From NCBI RefSeq assembly GCF_039555535.1, contig NZ_CP154630.1, forward strand, positions 3,175,001-3,239,000: a DNA stretch of 64,000 nucleotides, read 5' to 3'. A program made the translations under genes and the position numbers. Positions 16,109 to 24,605 of the stretch are shown piece after piece. Every line of letters begins with the position of its first letter. Position 1 is the stretch's first letter. The DNA is from Stenotrophomonas maltophilia. GTDB lineage: Bacteria; Pseudomonadota; Gammaproteobacteria; Xanthomonadales; Xanthomonadaceae. The notes beneath the pieces were generated by a model, which had not been told where the DNA came from, made no database searches, and saw only the letters and a program-made list of their open reading frames with translations.

Positions 16109-16788
16109 GCGGCGCTGAGTTCGGCACGCACCTGCAGCGGGCGCGCCGGCAACAACGAGATCGCCGGCTTGCCCGCCTGCACGAAGGCGCCAAGGCCCGG
16201 CACCTGGCCGACCACCGTGCCGGCTTCCGGCGCACTCAGCGACATCTGCTGCAGTTTCAGCCTGGCGTGTTCCAGCTTGTGCTGGGCCATGTCGACCTGC
16301 GCACCGGCAACGTCGACATCGGCACGTACGCCGGCCAGCTGCTGCTTGGCCGCATCGGCCTGCTGGTTCGAGGACACACCTTCGCTGGCGCCCGTAGACA
16401 GGCGGGTGGCGTTGCGCTCCAGTTCGCGCAGCTGCGCCTGGCTGCCCTTCAGGCGGTCATTGGCCAACGCCAGGTCGGCGGTGGCCATTGCCACTTCCTG
16501 CTGCAACAGGGCGCCATCCAGCGACAGCAGCAGCTGCCCCTTCTTCACCACGGCGCCTTCCTTCACCGGCGCAGCGGTGATCGAGCCATCCACCGGTGGC
16601 GCCAGTGCGATCAGCCCGCCTTCGACGTCGATGATGCCCCGCGCCACGGCGACCTTGCCGGCGACGACAGTACCCGGCTTGCCTGAGGGTGCCGATGCGG
16701 GGGTGGGCGCTTCCCTGGAACAGGCACCGAGCAGCAATGCCGCCGACAGGGCCAGGCTGAGGGGAAGCAGGTTCGACGTCTTGGTCAT
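15868..16788 (-). CDS. HlyD/MacA-type periplasmic adaptor lipoprotein
   Basis: A 306-residue lipoprotein: signal with lipobox LLGAC (Cys23), then a lipoyl-like half motif (GSITAAPVKEGAVVKKGQLLLSLD), a coiled-coil hairpin (about residues 100-185) and the second half motif (LSAPEAGTVVGQVPGLGAFVQAGKP). This is the membrane fusion component bridging the inner-membrane ABC transporter and the outer-membrane channel encoded beside it. It overlaps the ATPase gene by 4 bp and is the last gene of the operon. Confidence 0.9.
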   Translation of the reverse strand: MTKTSNLLPLSLALSAALLLGACSREAPTPASAPSGKPGTVVAGKVAVARGIIDVEGGLIALAPPVDGSITAAPVKEGAVVKKGQLLLSLDGALLQQEVAMATADLALANDRLKGSQAQLRELERNATRLSTGASEGVSSNQQADAAKQQLAGVRADVDVAGAQVDMAQHKLEHARLKLQQMSLSAPEAGTVVGQVPGLGAFVQAGKPAISLLPARPLQVRAELSAAYADAVQVGMQATVVPDSDGAESTGTLPTARVVRISPVFAQARLPEDAGRGVAKVVECVLEFDGEAKARFGQHVRVEFRK

Positions 16789-17513
16789 GGGGCGGACTCT
16801 ACAGTTTCGTTCTGGCGGCGGTCATCACGGACCATGCCGTCTTCCATGGCGATCACCCGGTCGGCATGCCGGATCAGGCGCGGATCGTGGCTTACGCACA
16901 GCACGGTGGCGCCATGCGCACGTGCGTAGCGATGCAGGATATCGATCACGCGCTGGCCGTTCTCGGCATCCAGCGCGCTGGTGGGCTCGTCGGCGAAGAT
17001 CAGCGTCGGCGACTTGGCAAACGCGCGGGCCACAGCAACGCGCTGCTTCTCACCGCCGGACAGCTGCGCCGGGCGCATGTGGCTGCGATGGCTGAGGCCG
17101 ACTTCTTCCAGTGCACGGCGCGCCAGCGGTTCGCTTTCGCGATTGCGCATGCCGCGGTAACCCAGTGGCAGCTGCACCTGCTCCAGCGCAGTCAGTGCCG
17201 GGAACAGGTTGAAGCCCTGGAACACGAAACCGACATGGTGCAGGCGGAAACGCTCCACTTCGGCGCGGCTCATGTGGCCCACATCCTGGCCGAGTGCATG
17301 CACGCGCCCCCCATCGGGGGCGGACAGGCCGGACAGCAGTGACAGCAGCGTGCTCTTGCCGCATCCGGAAGGGCCGGATACCAGGGTCAGCTCGCCGGGA
17401 TAGATGTCCAGCGACAGGCCACGCAGCACCGGCACCTGCACATCGCCGGACATGAAGCCCTTTTCCAGTGCGTCGGCCCGCAGGGTCGGAGCGACGGCGC
17501 GTGTAGAAGTCAT
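16785..17513 (-). CDS. ABC transporter ATPase (MacB/LolD type)
   Basis: A 242-residue nucleotide-binding protein with Walker A GPSGCGKST, Q-loop FVFQGFNLFP, signature LSGGEKQR, Walker B LIFADEPTSALD and the switch His in CVSHD. Its pattern (RGLSLDIYPGELTLVSGPSG) is that of the MacB/LolD/DevA subfamily. It pairs with the FtsX-like permease encoded just upstream and energises a tripartite export pump. Confidence 0.93.
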   Translation of the reverse strand: MTSTRAVAPTLRADALEKGFMSGDVQVPVLRGLSLDIYPGELTLVSGPSGCGKSTLLSLLSGLSAPDGGRVHALGQDVGHMSRAEVERFRLHHVGFVFQGFNLFPALTALEQVQLPLGYRGMRNRESEPLARRALEEVGLSHRSHMRPAQLSGGEKQRVAVARAFAKSPTLIFADEPTSALDAENGQRVIDILHRYARAHGATVLCVSHDPRLIRHADRVIAMEDGMVRDDRRQNETVESAP

Positions 17514-17523
17514 CAGCCGGTCC

Positions 17524-18663
17524 TCAACGCAGCAGCAACGATGGATCGGAGCGGACCACGCTGCGCACCGCCATGATGCTCGACAGCATGGCCATCACCG
17601 CGACCAGCGCCACGCAGCCGAGGATCACCATCGGTGTCAGCTGGACCGGAACGCGCTGGGTCTGCGCAATCAACAGCACCACCGTGCTGAAGGCTGCCGC
17701 CAGCAACATGCCCACGCCGCCGATCAGCAAGGCCTGCTCGAACACGACGCGCGCCAGCGCATAGCGACCCGCACCGAGTGCATTGAGCGTGGCGTACTCG
17801 CGTACCGACCCGGCCACCACCGACGCGAACGACTGGTTGGTGATCACCGCACCGACGAAGCAGACGATGACCGCCATGAACAACACCGCGATACCCGCGC
17901 CGGTATCGAACAACCAGTACTGCTGAGAGCGGCTGGCGAATTCCGGTGCGGTCCAGAGCTCGACCGGTGTGGCCTGGCCCATCGACGCCGCAAGGCGGTC
18001 ACGCACGCGATCGGCCAGTTCCGGCGAGCGCACGCCCGCCACGAAATAGGTACTGCCCTCATGCGGGTCGGTGCCGGCGATGGCGCGCGCGGTATCCAGC
18101 GAGGCCAGCACGTTGACGCCACCAAGACCACGCAGCCCCGGCTGCGCGGCAACCACACGCACGGCCTTGCCGTTGATCCACGCGCGGTTGCTCTGCAGGT
18201 CCACGCCGAGCGTATCCAGGTCGGCGCTGTCCACGATCACGGCCCCCGGTTCACGCAGCTGTGCACGCAGATCGGCCGGCAGGATGCGAGCGAACATCAT
18301 CGCGTCGTCGCGGGTGGAGATGCCGGACAGGTAGACCGACACATTGCCTGTACCCTGCGCACTGGAACGCCACTCGCCATCCACCCACTCGTAGGGTTCG
18401 ACGCGGGTGACATCCGGGTCCATGCGCAGGTAGCTTTCAACATCCGCGCTGATCGCATGGCCGTAGTTGACGCTCTGGGTACCGGGGAAACCGGCCCAGA
18501 TATCGGCCGAGGACGCCTTCACGTAGATCGCGGCGGTGCCGAAGATGCCCAGCACCAGTGCCGCCTGCACGATCAGCAGCACACCGGCGAAACACATCGC
18601 CAGCACCACCGGCAGGAACCGCCGCCACTCATAGGCCAGGGTCTTGCGGGCCAGCGCGATCAT
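17524..18663 (-). CDS. FtsX/MacB-type ABC permease (DevC-like)
   Basis: A 379-residue permease with one N-terminal TM (about 18-42), a ~220-residue periplasmic domain (residues ~45-255) and three C-terminal TMs (about 258-282, 305-330, 340-362). This is the MacB/DevC topology with a separate ATPase. It overlaps the outer-membrane factor gene by 4 bp and is followed by the ATPase after 10 bp. Confidence 0.88.
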   Translation of the reverse strand: MIALARKTLAYEWRRFLPVVLAMCFAGVLLIVQAALVLGIFGTAAIYVKASSADIWAGFPGTQSVNYGHAISADVESYLRMDPDVTRVEPYEWVDGEWRSSAQGTGNVSVYLSGISTRDDAMMFARILPADLRAQLREPGAVIVDSADLDTLGVDLQSNRAWINGKAVRVVAAQPGLRGLGGVNVLASLDTARAIAGTDPHEGSTYFVAGVRSPELADRVRDRLAASMGQATPVELWTAPEFASRSQQYWLFDTGAGIAVLFMAVIVCFVGAVITNQSFASVVAGSVREYATLNALGAGRYALARVVFEQALLIGGVGMLLAAAFSTVVLLIAQTQRVPVQLTPMVILGCVALVAVMAMLSSIMAVRSVVRSDPSLLLR

Positions 18664-20123
18664 TGCGAAGCGTCCTCACCCTCGACCGGCAGCGGTGCGC
18701 CGCCCAAGGCGCGGTACAGCGAGGCGAACGCCAGTACGCGCGCGCCCTGCGCGGCGATCAGGTCGCCCTGCGAGGCCAGCGCCGCACGCTGCGTGTCCAG
18801 CCCATCGAACTCGCTGGACAGGCCCAGCTGCACCTGCCGCGCCTGGCGCTTGACCTGCTGGCCAGCAGCATCATTGGCCGCACGCAGCGACTGGATGCTG
18901 CTGTCCTGGCGAGCCAGGCTGCCCAGCGCGCCTTCCACTTCACTCACACCCTCCAGCACCGCCTTGCGGTAGCCGAGCAGCGCGGCATCGAGCTGCTTCT
19001 CATCGGCATGGAAGCGCGCGCGGCGCTGGCCCCAATCCCACAGCGGGATGTCGATGTATGGGCCGATCGACGGGCTGGAATCGGAATTGGAGCGCGCGTT
19101 CTGGGTGAGGTTGTAGGCGTACAGGATCGAGCCGCCGAGGCTGACCCGCGGATACATTGCCGCGCGGGCGGAGCCCTTGCTGGCGGCGGCCTGCATCACC
19201 TCCGATTCGGCCAGCAGGATCTGTGGCCGGTGGCGCAGCAGATCCGCAGGCACCTGCTGCAGCGAGAACGTGCCCAGCCTCGGCGGCGCGCGGTATGCGC
19301 GCCAGGCCGGATCTGGACCGTCACGGCCCAGCAGCAATGCCAGCGCGCGGGCCGCGTTGTCAGCGTTTTCCCGAGCCTGCGCGACGGCGGCGCGGGTGGC
19401 GGCCTGGCGTGCACGCAGGCGGTCCAGTTCGCCCGGCTCACCCAGTCGCAGCCGTTGACGGATCAAGGCCAGCTGCTCGCCGCGATCATCCACGGCCTGT
19501 TGCCGGGCCAGCAGGTCCTGCTGGGCCTGTGCCACGGTCAGGTCCAGATAGCTGCGCACCACGTCGGCGATCACCGCAACCTGCGCGGCGCTACGCAGCG
19601 CCTCGGCATTGCCGGCCGAGGCCTGCGCGCCCAGCTGCGCGCTCTCGGCGGCACCGAACAGGCCCAGGTCCCAGATCGCTTCGATGCCGGCATGGAAATA
19701 GGTATCGACCGCAGCAGCGTCCTGCACCTGCTTGGCGCTGGCCGAGATTTCCGGCAGGAAGCGCGAGTCCGAGGTGCCGGCGACGATCCGCACGGCCTGC
19801 AGCCGCAGCGTGGCCTGCTGCAGGTCGAGGTTACCGGCGATGGCCTGGTCCACCAGGCCGTCCAGCGCCGGGTCGGCCAGCACCTTCCACCACTGCCTGG
19901 CATCCACCGCCACGCCCTGCCCCTGCGGCACCTGGGTCCAGGCGCTGGGCGTGCGATCAGGCAGATCCGGGACGGACACCGACATGCAGCCAGCCAGGGC
20001 CAGGCTTGCCAGCAGCGCGGAGGGGCGCAGCACTGCCTGCAGGGAGAATCCGCGCCCGGTCCTGGGCACTGCCACTGGAGTGATACGCCTGACCACCAGC
20101 CCGCCAACGTGTAGAAGGAGCAT
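18660..20123 (-). CDS. Outer-membrane efflux lipoprotein (TolC/NodT family)
   Basis: A 487-residue protein with a lipobox-like LALAGC near residue 46 and paired outer-membrane efflux domains of long helices (WWKVLADPALDGLVDQAIAGNLDLQQA..., then QVPADLLRHRPQILLAESEVMQAAA, a NodT-type landmark, and YPRVSLGGSILYAY). It is the first gene of the operon OMF-permease-ATPase-adaptor. The start is uncertain: ATG 20123 puts ~25 extra residues before the signal peptide and lacks a good SD; an alternative start inside is possible. Confidence 0.88.
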   Translation of the reverse strand: MLLLHVGGLVVRRITPVAVPRTGRGFSLQAVLRPSALLASLALAGCMSVSVPDLPDRTPSAWTQVPQGQGVAVDARQWWKVLADPALDGLVDQAIAGNLDLQQATLRLQAVRIVAGTSDSRFLPEISASAKQVQDAAAVDTYFHAGIEAIWDLGLFGAAESAQLGAQASAGNAEALRSAAQVAVIADVVRSYLDLTVAQAQQDLLARQQAVDDRGEQLALIRQRLRLGEPGELDRLRARQAATRAAVAQARENADNAARALALLLGRDGPDPAWRAYRAPPRLGTFSLQQVPADLLRHRPQILLAESEVMQAAASKGSARAAMYPRVSLGGSILYAYNLTQNARSNSDSSPSIGPYIDIPLWDWGQRRARFHADEKQLDAALLGYRKAVLEGVSEVEGALGSLARQDSSIQSLRAANDAAGQQVKRQARQVQLGLSSEFDGLDTQRAALASQGDLIAAQGARVLAFASLYRALGGAPLPVEGEDASQ

Positions 20124-20453
20124 GAAGGCTACCGTGCGATTGTGGAGCGAACATGGAGAAATGGTCCGAAAAAGGTCACAGCACGCGTGCGGTTCAGGCA
20201 ACGATGCCATTGGCCTTTCGCCAGCCTTTCACTGCATGCGACGCACGGAACGCTGGTGCGACATCCAGGCCATTGCGTCTTGTTGCCACCTTCCCCGAGC
20301 CCCGCGCCTGCGGCCATCCCCACGACCGATACGCCCCGCTATTCCGATTGCGACACTGACGTCGGATTCGTCACGCTTGGCCACTGATATCATGCCCGCC
20401 ATGAAGATGCCGTGGCGCGACTGTAGCGGCCCTGCCGGCCAACTTCATGACAA
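20124..20453. other. Gene-free stretch upstream of the efflux operon
   Basis: About 330 bp with no supported coding frame on either strand. It should hold the efflux-operon promoter. I see no strong palindrome or adjacent regulator gene. Confidence 0.5.
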
Positions 20454-20481
20454 ACGAAAAACGCCCCCTTGCGGGAGCGTT
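20454..20481 (-). terminator. tRNA-Gly terminator (copy 3)
   Basis: On the minus strand AACGCTCCC-GCAA-GGGGGCGTT followed by TTTCGTTT is an intrinsic terminator directly after the tRNA at 20493. A near copy follows the tRNA at 21929. Confidence 0.85.
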
Positions 20482-20492
20482 CCTCTTGAATC

Positions 20493-20568
<76 letters not shown>

Positions 20569-20599
20569 AGATTTCGTTCGACCTGCGTCGAAGGAGCGC

Positions 20600-20629
20600 T
20601 ATTGTGTCGATATTGCTGCGCGGCGTCAA
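20600..20629 (-). promoter_or_regulatory. tRNA-Gly promoter (copy 3)
   Basis: TTGACG, 18-bp spacer, ACAATA on the minus strand, about 32 bp before the tRNA. The hexamers and spacing are the same as at 14956-14985. Confidence 0.75.
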
Positions 20630-20683
20630 CAGGAATTTTCACGTGAGTGAAGGACGGTGTTCAGACGCCCCCACCTGCTCTCT

Positions 20684-21790
20684 TCACGTGCGCACACCAC
20701 GGCGGTGGAAGTAGACCTGCTCGGCGATGCGCCGCGTAGCCGCCGTGTGCAGCAGTGCGTTGAGCGGCCAGTCGGCCTGCAGATGATCCATCGCCCAACG
20801 CAGCAGGTATTTGCCGTGAAATGCAGGCGCGGCCTGCCGCGCCACCCGTTCGGCGTCCGGCCCCTGGCCACGCAGATGGCGGGCAATCGCCTCGCCGACT
20901 GCCCAGCCGTGTCGCCATGAGGAGTGGATGCCGCCGGCCGAGAGCGGCGAGACGATGCCGGCCGCGTCGCCGGTCAGGATCACGCGCTGGCCGGTGATCG
21001 GCCCGTCCGGCCGGCCGCAGGGCACCAGGCCGGCGCGGGTGGCCGAGGGACGCGCCGAAGGCGGAATGCCGACCACGTCGCGCACGTGATCGAGGAAACC
21101 ATCGATGTCCGGCCGCCGCACCTGTTGCGGGTCATGACGCAACGCCAACCCGACCTGCAGGCCGGTTGGATTCTGCGCGACCCAGCCGATGTAACCCGGC
21201 GCGTAGCGCTTGCTGACGAAGCAATGCAGCGCATCGCCCTGCGTCACCTGCAGGCCGGCGAACTCACGTTCGACGCCGTAGAGGTTGTCACGCACCTGGC
21301 CGAGCCCGGTGCGCTGTGCCACGCGTGAGCGTACGCCGTCAGCGCCAACCAGATAGGCACATCGCCCTGACCCATCCACCAGCCAGCCGTCACCATTGCC
21401 ATGGGCATCGGTGAAGGACTGTTGCAGGCGCAGGTCGACACCGTTCGCGCGCAGCTCGCTGGCCAGCCAGCGCATCAGGTTCGGCGTATCGGTGGTGAGG
21501 AAGTAGTAGCCCGGCGCGGCGAGCAACACGCTGCGAAGATTGGGGGCATACAGGCGCACGTTCGCGACCCGCTGCACCAGATGTCCGGGCATGCGTCCCA
21601 GCCAGGTCTGCTCCATCGCTTCCTTCACCACGATGCCGGTGGTGTGCAGGCGTTCGCCGGGGTCGGCCTTGCGTTCCAGCACGCAGACACGCAGGCCGTA
21701 TTGGGCGGCCGCCAAGGCGCAGGCGGCACCGGCGAAACTGGCGCCGACGATGACTACGTCGTGGTCGTAGGCGGAGGGCGTGTGGGGCAT
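20684..21790 (-). CDS. FAD-dependent oxidoreductase, geranylgeranyl-reductase-like
   Basis: A 368-residue flavoprotein. The N-terminal dinucleotide-binding motif is VVIVGASFAGAACALAAAQYGLRVCVLE. HTTGIVVKEAM, LVGADGVRSRVA (DG motif) and VILTGDAAGIVSPLSAGGI (GD motif) are the landmarks of the PHBH/geranylgeranyl reductase superfamily. It probably reduces or hydroxylates a lipid or aromatic substrate, which cannot be specified. The ATG at 21790 is used. It stands alone between two identical tRNA-Gly genes, which suggests it entered with a duplicated tRNA. Confidence 0.87.
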   Translation of the reverse strand: MPHTPSAYDHDVVIVGASFAGAACALAAAQYGLRVCVLERKADPGERLHTTGIVVKEAMEQTWLGRMPGHLVQRVANVRLYAPNLRSVLLAAPGYYFLTTDTPNLMRWLASELRANGVDLRLQQSFTDAHGNGDGWLVDGSGRCAYLVGADGVRSRVAQRTGLGQVRDNLYGVEREFAGLQVTQGDALHCFVSKRYAPGYIGWVAQNPTGLQVGLALRHDPQQVRRPDIDGFLDHVRDVVGIPPSARPSATRAGLVPCGRPDGPITGQRVILTGDAAGIVSPLSAGGIHSSWRHGWAVGEAIARHLRGQGPDAERVARQAAPAFHGKYLLRWAMDHLQADWPLNALLHTAATRRIAEQVYFHRRGVRT

Positions 21791-21892
21791 TGCTGCATCG
21801 TCCTGGAGGAACACAGATGCAGCTTCGAGCGGGGGCGTGGTGAGACGAAGAAGTGGCGGTGAAGTGGGAATGAAGCGCGCAGTACGCAAACG

Positions 21893-21917
21893 AAAAACGC
21901 CCCCTTACGGGAGCGCT
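21893..21917 (-). terminator. tRNA-Gly terminator (copy 4)
   Basis: AGCGCTCCC-GTAA-GGGGGCGTT followed by TTTCG on the minus strand, just after the tRNA at 21929. It is a near copy of the terminator at 20454-20481. Confidence 0.82.
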
Positions 21918-21928
21918 TTTCTTGAATC

Positions 21929-22004
<76 letters not shown>

Positions 22005-22016
22005 TTGGGAGGCGAA

Positions 22017-22044
22017 ATTTTACCTATTCCAAGGATTGCGTCAA
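22017..22044 (-). promoter_or_regulatory. tRNA-Gly promoter (copy 4)
   Basis: TTGACG, 16-bp spacer, TAAAAT on the minus strand, ending about 13 bp before the tRNA. Spacer and -10 differ from the promoters of copies 2 and 3. Confidence 0.7.
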
Positions 22045-22083
22045 GCGCTTTTTTCAGGGTCTGGGAGGCGCCTTGCACCACGT

Positions 22084-22102
22084 ATCCACGCCATGCGTGG
22101 AT
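22084..22102. repeat. SMAG/REP-type palindrome
   Basis: ATCCACGC-CAT-GCGTGGAT is a perfect 8-bp stem with a 3-nt loop, preceded by GT. It lies between pgsA and tRNA-Gly. It matches the common Stenotrophomonas GTAG-palindrome subfamily with ATCCACGC stems. Confidence 0.75.
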
Positions 22103-22115
22103 CCGACCCCGTGCC

Positions 22116-22742
22116 TCAGTTGCCCAGCTTCTTCTGTCGCGAGCGCTCGCGTGCGGCGCGTTCGTCTTCGCGCAGGCTCGGCCAGGCGGCGTGCAGGTAC
22201 TGCAGGCCCGACCACAACGTCAGCACTGCGGCAATGGCCAGGGTCCAGTCGCCGATGTGGAACACCGGCCAGCCCATCCAGATGTCTTCCACCGGCACGT
22301 TCGGCGCCACCGAATACAGCAGGCACAGCAGCGCGACCATCTGCGCGGTGGTCTTGACCTTGCCGATCATCGCCACGCGCACCTTGGCGCGCTGGCCCAG
22401 TTCGGCCATCCATTCGCGCAGCGCCGACACCGCGATCTCGCGACCGACGATCACCGCCGCCCAGAACGCCATCCACGGCGTCGGGTGGCCCTGCACGATC
22501 AGGAACAGCGCCACCGCCACCATCAGCTTGTCCGCGACCGGGTCGAGGAAGGCGCCGAAGGCCGACTCCAGCTGGTAGCGGCGGGCGATCCAGCCATCGA
22601 GCCAGTCAGTGATCGCGGCCAGGCCGAAGATCGCCGCCGAAGCGAAGTTGGTCCAGGTGTAGGGCAGGTAGAACACCAGCACCAGCACCGGGATCATCAC
22701 GATCCGCAACAACGTCAGCCAGGTGGGCAGGGTCAACTTCAT
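22116..22742 (-). CDS. pgsA: CDP-diacylglycerol-glycerol-3-phosphate 3-phosphatidyltransferase
   Basis: A 208-residue inner-membrane enzyme that makes phosphatidylglycerophosphate, the first committed step to phosphatidylglycerol and cardiolipin. The CDP-alcohol phosphotransferase motif D-x2-DG-x2-AR-x8-G-x3-D-x3-D is complete (DWLDGWIARR...GAFLDPVADK, about residues 46-72). Several TM helices follow. The C-terminus is extended and charged (REDERAARERSRQKKLGN). It follows uvrC by 18 bp, as in many gammaproteobacteria. Confidence 0.95.
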   Translation of the reverse strand: MKLTLPTWLTLLRIVMIPVLVLVFYLPYTWTNFASAAIFGLAAITDWLDGWIARRYQLESAFGAFLDPVADKLMVAVALFLIVQGHPTPWMAFWAAVIVGREIAVSALREWMAELGQRAKVRVAMIGKVKTTAQMVALLCLLYSVAPNVPVEDIWMGWPVFHIGDWTLAIAAVLTLWSGLQYLHAAWPSLREDERAARERSRQKKLGN

Positions 22743-22760
22743 GCTTGCGTGCTTCTCTCT

Positions 22761-24605
22761 CTACTCGGCCGCATCAGGCGTGGCCAACCCGTGCAGGTTA
22801 GCGTAGATACGTGCCGCGAGGGCGTCATTGATGCCTTCCACCTTGGCGATTTCCGCTTCGCCAGCGGCTTTCAGGCCCACCAGGCCGCCGAAATGCTTGA
22901 GCAGGCTGGCACGGCGGCGCGGCCCGATGCCGGGGATGTCCTCCAGCTTGCTGGTCATCCGCGCCTTCTGGCGGCGGCCGCGGTGGCCGGTGATGGCGAA
23001 GCGGTGGGCCTCGTCGCGCACCTGCTGGATGAACTGCAGCGCCGGGTTGGCCGCGCCGGGGCGCAGCTCGCGGCCGTCGGGCATCACCAGCGCTTCGTGG
23101 CCGGCGCGGCGCTCCACGCCCTTGGCCACGCCCACCAGCAGAACGCCTTCCACGCCCAGGTCGGCCAGTGCGGCCTGCGCCTGTGCCAGCTGACCGGCGC
23201 CGCCGTCGATCAGCAGCACGTCCGGCAGCACACCCTGCTCTTCCACTGCACGGCGGAAGCGGCGGTCGATGGCCTGGCGCATGGCGGCGTAGTCATCGCC
23301 CGGCTCGATGCCGCTGATGTTGAAGCGGCGGTACTGCGCGCGCACCGGGCCGGCGGCATCGAACACCACGCACGACGCCACGGTGGCCTCGCCCAAGGTG
23401 TGGCTGATGTCGAAGCATTCCACGCGCTTGACCGGCTCGGCCAGGCCCAGCATGTCGCGCAGCGCATCGCTGCGCGCGTGCTGCGCATTGCGGCTGTTGA
23501 GTTCAGTGGCCAGCGTCAGCTGCGCGTTGCGGCTGGCCAGTTCCACGTAGCCGGCGCGCTCGCCGCGCACGTTCCACTTCAGCTGCACCTTGCGTTCGGC
23601 CGACGCGGACAGCGCGGCGACCAGCAGGTCGGCATCGGGAATCTCGCGGTCCAGCAGGATCTCGCGCGGCGGCTCGAATTCGATGTAGTACTGCGAGACG
23701 AACGCCGCCAGCACTTCCTCGGGGCTTTCCTCGCCATTGGTGCGCGGGAAGAACGGACGGGTGCCGAGGTTGCGGCCATCACGGAAGGCCAGCAGCAGCA
23801 CGCAGGCCTGCGAGCCCTGCATGGCCACCGACAGCACGTCCAGGTCGGCGGCGCGGCCATCCACGTACTGGCGGGTCTGCATGCTGCGCAGCGAGGAGAT
23901 CAGGTCACGCAGGCGCGCAGCCTGCTCGAATTCCAGTGCCTCGCTGGCGGCCTGCATCTGCTCGCCCAGCTCGCGGGTCAGCTCGTCGCTCTTGCCTTCC
24001 AGGAACAGCGCGGCGCGACGCACCGATTCGGCGTACTCGGCAGGCGCCACCAGCTCCACGCAGGGCGCGCTGCAGCGGCCGATCTGGTATTGCAGGCACG
24101 GCCGCGAGCGGTTGCGGAACACGCTGTCCTCGCAGCTGCGCAGCTTGAACAGCTTGTGCATCAGGTTAAGGGTTTCGCGCACCGCAGTGACGCCGGGATA
24201 CGGCCCGAAATAGCGCCCGGGAATGGCGCGCGGGCCGCGATGCAGGGCGATGCGCGGCCAGTCCTCGCGGGTCAGCAGCACATGCGGATAGGTCTTGTCG
24301 TCGCGCAGCGAGACGTTGTAACGCGGCGACAGCGACTTGATCAGCTGGTTTTCCAGCAGCAGCGCCTCGGCCTCCGAGCGCGTCACGGTCACGTCCATGC
24401 GCGTGATCTGCGAGATCATCGACATGATCCGCGCATTCTTCGGGCTGCCGTTGAAATAGCTGCCGACGCGGTTGCGCAACGCACGCGCCTTGCCGACATA
24501 CAGCAGCGTGTCGTCGGCGGCGTACATGCGGTACACGCCGGGGGCGGTGCTGAGCTGGGCCGCGAAGGCCTTGCCGTCGAAGGCCGGGGCGGGAACGTCG
24601 GTCAT
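22761..24605 (-). CDS. uvrC: Excinuclease ABC subunit C
   Basis: A 614-residue endonuclease of nucleotide excision repair. Domains in order: GIY-YIG nuclease (GVYRMYAADDTLLYVGKA, residues ~15-95), a Cys-containing region (CLQYQIGRCSAPC), UVR motif that binds UvrB (ELGEQMQAASEALEFEQAARLRD), the RNase H-like C-terminal nuclease (RVECFDISHTLGEATVASCV, DGGAGQLAQAQ) and tandem helix-hairpin-helix (LEDIPGIGPRRRASLLKHFGG). Full length. Its start overlaps the preceding gene by 4 bp. uvrB is 15 kb away in this window. Confidence 0.97.
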   Translation of the reverse strand: MTDVPAPAFDGKAFAAQLSTAPGVYRMYAADDTLLYVGKARALRNRVGSYFNGSPKNARIMSMISQITRMDVTVTRSEAEALLLENQLIKSLSPRYNVSLRDDKTYPHVLLTREDWPRIALHRGPRAIPGRYFGPYPGVTAVRETLNLMHKLFKLRSCEDSVFRNRSRPCLQYQIGRCSAPCVELVAPAEYAESVRRAALFLEGKSDELTRELGEQMQAASEALEFEQAARLRDLISSLRSMQTRQYVDGRAADLDVLSVAMQGSQACVLLLAFRDGRNLGTRPFFPRTNGEESPEEVLAAFVSQYYIEFEPPREILLDREIPDADLLVAALSASAERKVQLKWNVRGERAGYVELASRNAQLTLATELNSRNAQHARSDALRDMLGLAEPVKRVECFDISHTLGEATVASCVVFDAAGPVRAQYRRFNISGIEPGDDYAAMRQAIDRRFRRAVEEQGVLPDVLLIDGGAGQLAQAQAALADLGVEGVLLVGVAKGVERRAGHEALVMPDGRELRPGAANPALQFIQQVRDEAHRFAITGHRGRRQKARMTSKLEDIPGIGPRRRASLLKHFGGLVGLKAAGEAEIAKVEGINDALAARIYANLHGLATPDAAE

